A DNA stretch of 8,745 bases, taken from Clostridiales bacterium (lineage in GTDB: Bacteria; Bacillota; Clostridia; Lachnospirales; WQUN01). The translations under genes and the position numbers were made by a program. Shown here one piece after another: positions 6,216-8,745 of this stretch. Where the stretch lies: positions 1 to 8,745 of the forward strand of contig JAITPB010000006.1 of NCBI GenBank assembly GCA_031289625.1. The letters are read 5' to 3'. Numbering within the stretch: position 1 is the stretch's first letter; each line of letters opens with the position of its first letter. A model generated the notes under the pieces. The model was not told the origin of the DNA, did not search any database, and worked only from the letters and a program-made list of their open reading frames with translations.

Positions 6216-7523
6216 CTATTGTTTTGAAACTGAGTAAATCCACTGTTTACTCTCTTTTCTGGCAGTTAGCAAGCCCTGCTCGTTCATTCGCCGCAGGAGT
6301 TTATACGCCCCGCTGACGGTTAAGCCCAACTCTTCTGCCGCATCCTCTTTTGTAAACCCTCGTTCAGGGAATGCGCCAAGAACGCGCTGCTCGTTGGTGA
6401 GTGTGAGAATTTGTTCCTTTTCCTCTGTGCCGTCCAGTTCATAATTCAAATTTGGCAGCTTGATAAGAAAACCGCCGTCTACAATGGGAATCTCCGGCTT
6501 AATTGCGCTATGCTCGTAAGCGCCAAATATACGGGGTATGCCGGTGCCATAGGCTTCAATGATATTCAGCCGATAAAGAATCTGCGCCAGCTTTTCGTTC
6601 CTTGTCACCGAAACGCCTGCCAGCATTAGGCTGTAGGTGACGCCGGGCATAATGCCGCCCAGCGACATGAACTCCAGCCTATCGTCAAACATACTGATAA
6701 GAACACTGCCGTCAATATAATAATCCCTGTGGATAAGCGAATTCAAATACGCTTCACGCAGGCTCACATTTGGATAGTCCGGGTGGTCGATACGGTATGC
6801 GCCTTCGAATGTCCCTCTCACACGGTTGTAGACATTGAGATATGCCAAAACCTCATCTATTTGTTTGAACAGCGAACCAGTAAATTCTTTACGGTCTTTG
6901 AATTTTTCTTTGGTCAACCCCTCGAAAATCGCCGCTTTTGTCGTGTAGGGACACTGGTCGGAGAGGATAAGGGCAAGATTGGAGTAACGCCCATCGGGGC
7001 GAATCAGCCCAAGCGTCCGTTTTTGCTGCTCACCGAAGGACACTTCTTTATCAGCGAAAATTTTGTCGGCGTAATCAAATGTTAAATTCTGCTCAATGGA
7101 TAGTTCAAGGATAAACTGCCCCATGCCGTTGTCCTTAATCATCTGGCGGATATGCTCACGAGTTGCCGTGACCGTGTTGCTACCAACACGAATCCACACG
7201 CCCTCGGGGACAAGACCATACTTGGTAAAACAATACGGAATTGCTGCGCCGCGCTCCACGATAATCTTCAAAATCCATTTGCCTTCCCGCTGTTCCGGTT
7301 CGACATTGAAATATGCCGTAGGGTCCGGCGTAACGGAATCTCGAAAGTTGTTGACGGTTTTCCTGTACCATTCGTCAATATCTCCATCAAGCCCATAGAT
7401 AGCGCTGTCGTCAGCTAGCCCAAGATAAAGTGTGCCGCCGTCTGTATTCAAAAAGGCAAGTATCGTCTTATTTACTTTGTCGTTGTATTCGCGTTTGAAT
7501 TCAACGTCTTGTTTTTCAATCAT
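6216..7523 (-). CDS. AlbA_2 (Schlafen-like) / RecG-like ATP-binding domain protein with winged helix
   Basis: A 435-residue cytoplasmic protein of the widespread 'ATP-binding / putative DNA-binding domain' type. Residues about 5-130 form an AlbA_2 (Schlafen AlbA_2-like) domain: EFKREYN, ILAFLNTDGGTLYLGLADD (21-39), GVWIRVGSNT. Residues about 250-335 match the RecG-like C-terminal ATP-binding region: SLREAYLNSLIHRDYY (254-269), DDRLEFMSLGGI (280-291), RNEKLAQILYRLNIIEAYGTGIPRI (308-332). Residues about 373-433 look like a winged helix: NEQRVLGAF, EDAAEELGLTVSGAYKLLRRM. Such proteins are seen as regulators and in accessory or defence-linked loci, but no role is established for this one. I chose ATG 7523 because AGGAGG lies 7 bases upstream and a promoter precedes it; the frame is open to 7640, but that extension covers the promoter. 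It lies between 40-bp direct repeats and opposes the B12 operon. Confidence 0.88.
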   Translation of the reverse strand: MIEKQDVEFKREYNDKVNKTILAFLNTDGGTLYLGLADDSAIYGLDGDIDEWYRKTVNNFRDSVTPDPTAYFNVEPEQREGKWILKIIVERGAAIPYCFTKYGLVPEGVWIRVGSNTVTATREHIRQMIKDNGMGQFILELSIEQNLTFDYADKIFADKEVSFGEQQKRTLGLIRPDGRYSNLALILSDQCPYTTKAAIFEGLTKEKFKDRKEFTGSLFKQIDEVLAYLNVYNRVRGTFEGAYRIDHPDYPNVSLREAYLNSLIHRDYYIDGSVLISMFDDRLEFMSLGGIMPGVTYSLMLAGVSVTRNEKLAQILYRLNIIEAYGTGIPRIFGAYEHSAIKPEIPIVDGGFLIKLPNLNYELDGTEEKEQILTLTNEQRVLGAFPERGFTKEDAAEELGLTVSGAYKLLRRMNEQGLLTARKESKQWIYSVSKQ

Positions 7524-7551
7524 AAAGCGCCTCCTGATTCTGATCCTTCTC

Positions 7552-7580
7552 ATTATATCGCCTTTCTCTCCCGATGCCAA
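7552..7580 (-). promoter_or_regulatory. Promoter of the AlbA_2 gene
   Basis: On the minus strand TTGGCA (7575-7580, 5 of 6 consensus) and a perfect TATAAT (7552-7557) are separated by exactly 17 bp. The start would be near 7545, giving a leader of about 20 bases with the AGGAGG site. The gene therefore has its own near-consensus promoter. Confidence 0.8.
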
Positions 7581-7597
7581 GCGAATTTGGAGAAAAA

Positions 7598-7615
7598 GGA
7601 GAGTTGGGAGAGTTG
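7598..7615 (+). repeat. Tandem 9-bp repeat upstream of the AlbA_2 promoter
   Basis: GGAGAGTTG occurs twice in direct tandem (7598-7606, 7607-7615), with a degenerate third unit (GGCGAGTTG, about 7627-7635). It lies just upstream of the -35 box and could be an operator for a regulator, possibly the winged-helix product itself; this is inference. Confidence 0.55.
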
Positions 7616-7647
7616 AGGGCGAAAAGGCGAGTTGGCGCAAAACTGAA

Positions 7648-7706
7648 ATTTATTTCACGCAAAAAGACGTGCGGGAACTGCAGCTGGCCAAGTCCGCCGT
7701 GCGCGC
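7648..7706 (+). repeat. 59-bp direct repeat, displaced copy of a RACo-like gene segment
   Basis: Identical over 59 bases to 5614-5672, with sequence ending abruptly on both sides. It retains codons 471-490 of the RACo-like gene but is in no credible gene. It sits about 70 bases upstream of the AlbA_2 promoter. RNA read on the minus strand here would be antisense to the RACo-like mRNA. Confidence 0.95.
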
Positions 7707-7743
7707 AGTCAACCGTCACAGGACGTTTGTTATATTTCCTCCG

Positions 7744-7941
7744 TTAAGATTTTAGAAAATTATAGTAATACACTAAAATTTTATAACCATTGAAATCAAG
7801 TGTCTGTTCGGCTTCAGTAAGCAACGGATTCGGTGGATGCTCTGTATCGTCTTTGTTCTCCATGTCTTCATACTCGCCTTGCGAAACGAGCATAAAATAT
7901 TTTTCCTGTCCGGGCTGATCGTCATTAACCCTTCTCTCCAT
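7744..7941 (-). CDS. Small hypothetical protein, 65 residues
   Basis: The protein reads MERRVNDDQPGQEKYF, MLVSQGEYEDMEN, a charged stretch with PPNPLLTEAEQ, and ends NGYKILVYYYNFLKS. It is acidic in the middle with no membrane segment, and I do not recognise a family. Its MLVSQGEYEDME core is shared with the 6010-6132 frame through the 40-bp repeat. The ribosome site is weak: AGAGGA lies about 13 bases before the ATG. A promoter at 8304-8332 could serve it through a long leader. Directly after its stop lies a good GGAGG (7738-7743) with no start codon at the right distance, as if a downstream gene had been cut away. An overlapping second frame starting near 7926 is also open for 50 codons, so coding status is uncertain. 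Confidence 0.4.
   Translation of the reverse strand: MERRVNDDQPGQEKYFMLVSQGEYEDMENKDDTEHPPNPLLTEAEQTLDFNGYKILVYYYNFLKS
7856..7895 (+). repeat. 40-bp direct repeat, right copy
   Basis: Perfect copy of 6047-6086 in the same orientation. Here it lies inside the small minus-strand ORF at 7744-7941, which reads through it as MLVSQGEYEDME. Confidence 0.95.
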
Positions 7942-8122
7942 ATGGAGGTAAATATCCTCTCGTCAATGTTATTTTAGCTTGTTATGCATAGCACACTATC
8001 CCATATCCCTTAAAGATTGTTTAATGCTACACGACAGGGCAACAGATTGAGGAGGCGTCCGAAGGTGTCATGACTAAAATAACGCAGCCTTTATTTCAAG
8101 GCTTAGACTGGTCAATCGGGCT

Positions 8123-8150
8123 TTTTTTACAAGCTCTTTTTTACAAGCTC
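8123..8150 (+). repeat. Tandem 14-bp repeat
   Basis: TTTTTTACAAGCTC occurs twice without a gap (8123-8136, 8137-8150). It lies within the arms of the GTCAATC/GATTGAC inverted repeat, downstream (minus sense) of the promoter at 8304-8332. It is probably a slippage duplication. Confidence 0.8.
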
Positions 8151-8303
8151 TGCGCTTTAGCGCTGGGGTGATTGACTCTTAAACAAACCCCTTCCTTTAT
8201 AACTGATACAGCACGACGATAACGGCATAAACAGGCGCCGTCAACCTTCCCTCTGGTCTTTGGATGTGGCCATAATTTTTCGTAGATGAACCAACCCTAT
8301 GCG

Positions 8304-8332
8304 AATATACCATGAAAGTCGTATTACGTCAA
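8304..8332 (-). promoter_or_regulatory. Probable sigma-A promoter on the minus strand
   Basis: TTGACG (8327-8332) and TATATT (8304-8309) are separated by exactly 17 bp; each matches consensus at 5 of 6 positions. No gene starts close behind it. The first downstream minus-strand ORF begins at 7941, which would leave a leader of about 350 bases containing several hairpins. Confidence 0.5.
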
Positions 8333-8440
8333 TATTTACAATTTAAGCTGACCAAATTTTTGACCATATTCGCTTTTTTACACGCGCGGCCCAATAGATT
8401 TACCAAAAATACTGTACAAGCATGGCCGATTGTGATATTC

Positions 8441-8473
8441 TGCGATCAGAATTTTCCTAAGGAACTGATCGCA
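8441..8473. repeat. Inverted repeat / hairpin
   Basis: TGCGATCAG (8441-8449) is perfectly complementary to CTGATCGCA (8465-8473), and inside it TTCC (8454-8457) pairs with GGAA (8461-8464) around TAA. It overlaps the end of the hydrophobic minus-strand frame at 8446-8682. There is no T run, so a terminator role is doubtful. Confidence 0.6.
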
Positions 8474-8682
8474 CAGTGACGCAAGCAGATCATTCCGAAG
8501 AGCAAGACAAGAATATACATAGCACGGTTGAACTGGATAACAAACAATTGGCCGATCAAAAGCCGGAGAAAAGCCAATACAAATATATGTCCTGGACAGT
8601 GAAAACTTTTAGCATGTAAAAAGCGCATACAAAGAAAAAGATCAGCGTAATAATTAAAAAATAATTCCACGATCTTTAGCAT
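8446..8682 (-). pseudogene. Possible membrane-protein fragment (hydrophobic ORF)
   Basis: A 78-residue minus-strand frame with two or three hydrophobic stretches (IVELFFNYYADLFLC, HIFVLAFLRLLIGQLFVI, AMYILVLLFGMICL). The pattern recalls the N-terminal membrane region of AgrC-like GHKL sensor kinases, but no kinase domain follows, so if real it is a truncated remnant. No ribosome site precedes the ATG at 8682. The plus strand has a competing 47-codon GTG frame (8476-8619) that is hydrophilic. The hydrophobic translation could be an accident of base composition. Confidence 0.22.
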
Positions 8683-8745
8683 GTAATCAGTAGATACGTC
8701 TATTTTGCGGTAATAGACTATGCTGTCTCATCAAATATGTACTTA

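Larger units (their letters stand above)
7942..8440. other. Region without a recognisable gene
   Basis: No convincing gene is seen here. An inverted repeat pairs GTTATTTTAG (7968-7977) with CTAAAATAAC (8074-8083). A short stem GCCTT/AAGGC lies near 8088-8102. GTCAATC (8111-8117) and GATTGAC (8170-8176) are complementary and enclose a tandem repeat and a GCGC-TTTA-GCGC hairpin (8152-8163). On the minus strand a 52-codon frame (8141-8296) is open but has no ATG or ribosome site. Together with the promoter at 8304-8332 this could be a structured leader or decayed mobile DNA. Confidence 0.4.

Noticed and set aside
7524..7640. 39-residue N-terminal extension of the AlbA_2 protein
   Set aside because: It would cover the TTGGCA/TATAAT promoter and lacks a ribosome site, whereas ATG 7523 has AGGAGG 7 bases upstream.
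7516..7719. 67-codon minus-strand ORF starting GTG at 7719
   Set aside because: The ribosome site is about 18 bases away, and the frame runs through the repeat copy, the purine-rich repeats and the promoter.
7432..7755. 107-codon plus-strand ORF containing the copied RACo-like segment in frame
   Set aside because: It is antisense to the start of the AlbA_2 gene, has no ribosome site, and only the copied 59 bases resemble protein.
5614..7895. CRISPR-like or diversity-generating repeat array
   Set aside because: Only two copies of each repeat exist, at irregular spacing, with no cas genes, reverse transcriptase or A-to-N variation.
8316..8325. T7-like promoter string TAATACGACT on the minus strand
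   Set aside because: Only the first ten bases match; it is the spacer of a normal sigma-A promoter and is most likely coincidence.
8476..8619. 47-codon plus-strand GTG ORF (VTQADHSEEQD...)
   Set aside because: The ribosome site is poor, there is no recognisable family, and a competing frame lies on the opposite strand.

Overview
The window looks like chromosome from an anaerobic Bacillota, most likely a gut-type clostridium. This is inferred from a cobalamin-riboswitch operon with strong AGGGGG-type ribosome sites, sigma-A promoters, a RACo-type corrinoid activator and a clostridial-style pair of CobU proteins. No rRNA or other taxonomic marker is present, so the assignment stays general. 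The operon (about 566-5976) is visibly richer in G+C than the A+T-rich flanks.

Left edge (1-240): an open frame on the minus strand that looks like the C-terminal tail of a transposase, cut off from its N-terminus, followed by an A+T-rich stretch with a plus-strand sigma-A promoter. Next comes a class-I-like cobalamin riboswitch (253-426, with B12 box) and an intrinsic terminator (499-529), so the operon should be shut off when B12 is abundant.

Operon (566-5976, plus strand, tightly packed): cobU (cobinamide kinase/guanylyltransferase); a short CobU-like paralogue lacking the usual P-loop Ser/Thr and the guanylylated-His region; a corrinoid-binding lipoprotein (BtuF type); a BtuC-type permease broken by one extra base near 3225-3228; the BtuD-type ATPase; and a 590-residue [2Fe-2S]/ASKHA protein of the RACo family, which reduces inactive Co(II) corrinoid proteins. 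Together they would import corrinoids, start building the lower ligand, and keep corrinoid enzymes active. The frameshift would remove the permease region that docks on the ATPase, unless it is a sequencing error.

Right part (5977-8745): accessory DNA. A 16-bp perfect inverted repeat follows the operon. A minus-strand gene for an AlbA_2/Schlafen-like protein with a RecG-like C-terminal ATP-binding domain and a winged helix (6216-7523) has its own very good promoter. It lies between two perfect 40-bp direct repeats (6047-6086, 7856-7895). An exact 59-bp copy of an internal piece of the RACo-like gene (5614-5672) sits just upstream of its promoter (7648-7706). The repeats keep the same order and orientation but different spacing, which suggests duplication followed by rearrangement or insertion of an accessory module. 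The last 800 bases hold a minus-strand promoter, small repeats and hairpins, and possible gene remnants, but no gene I can call with confidence.
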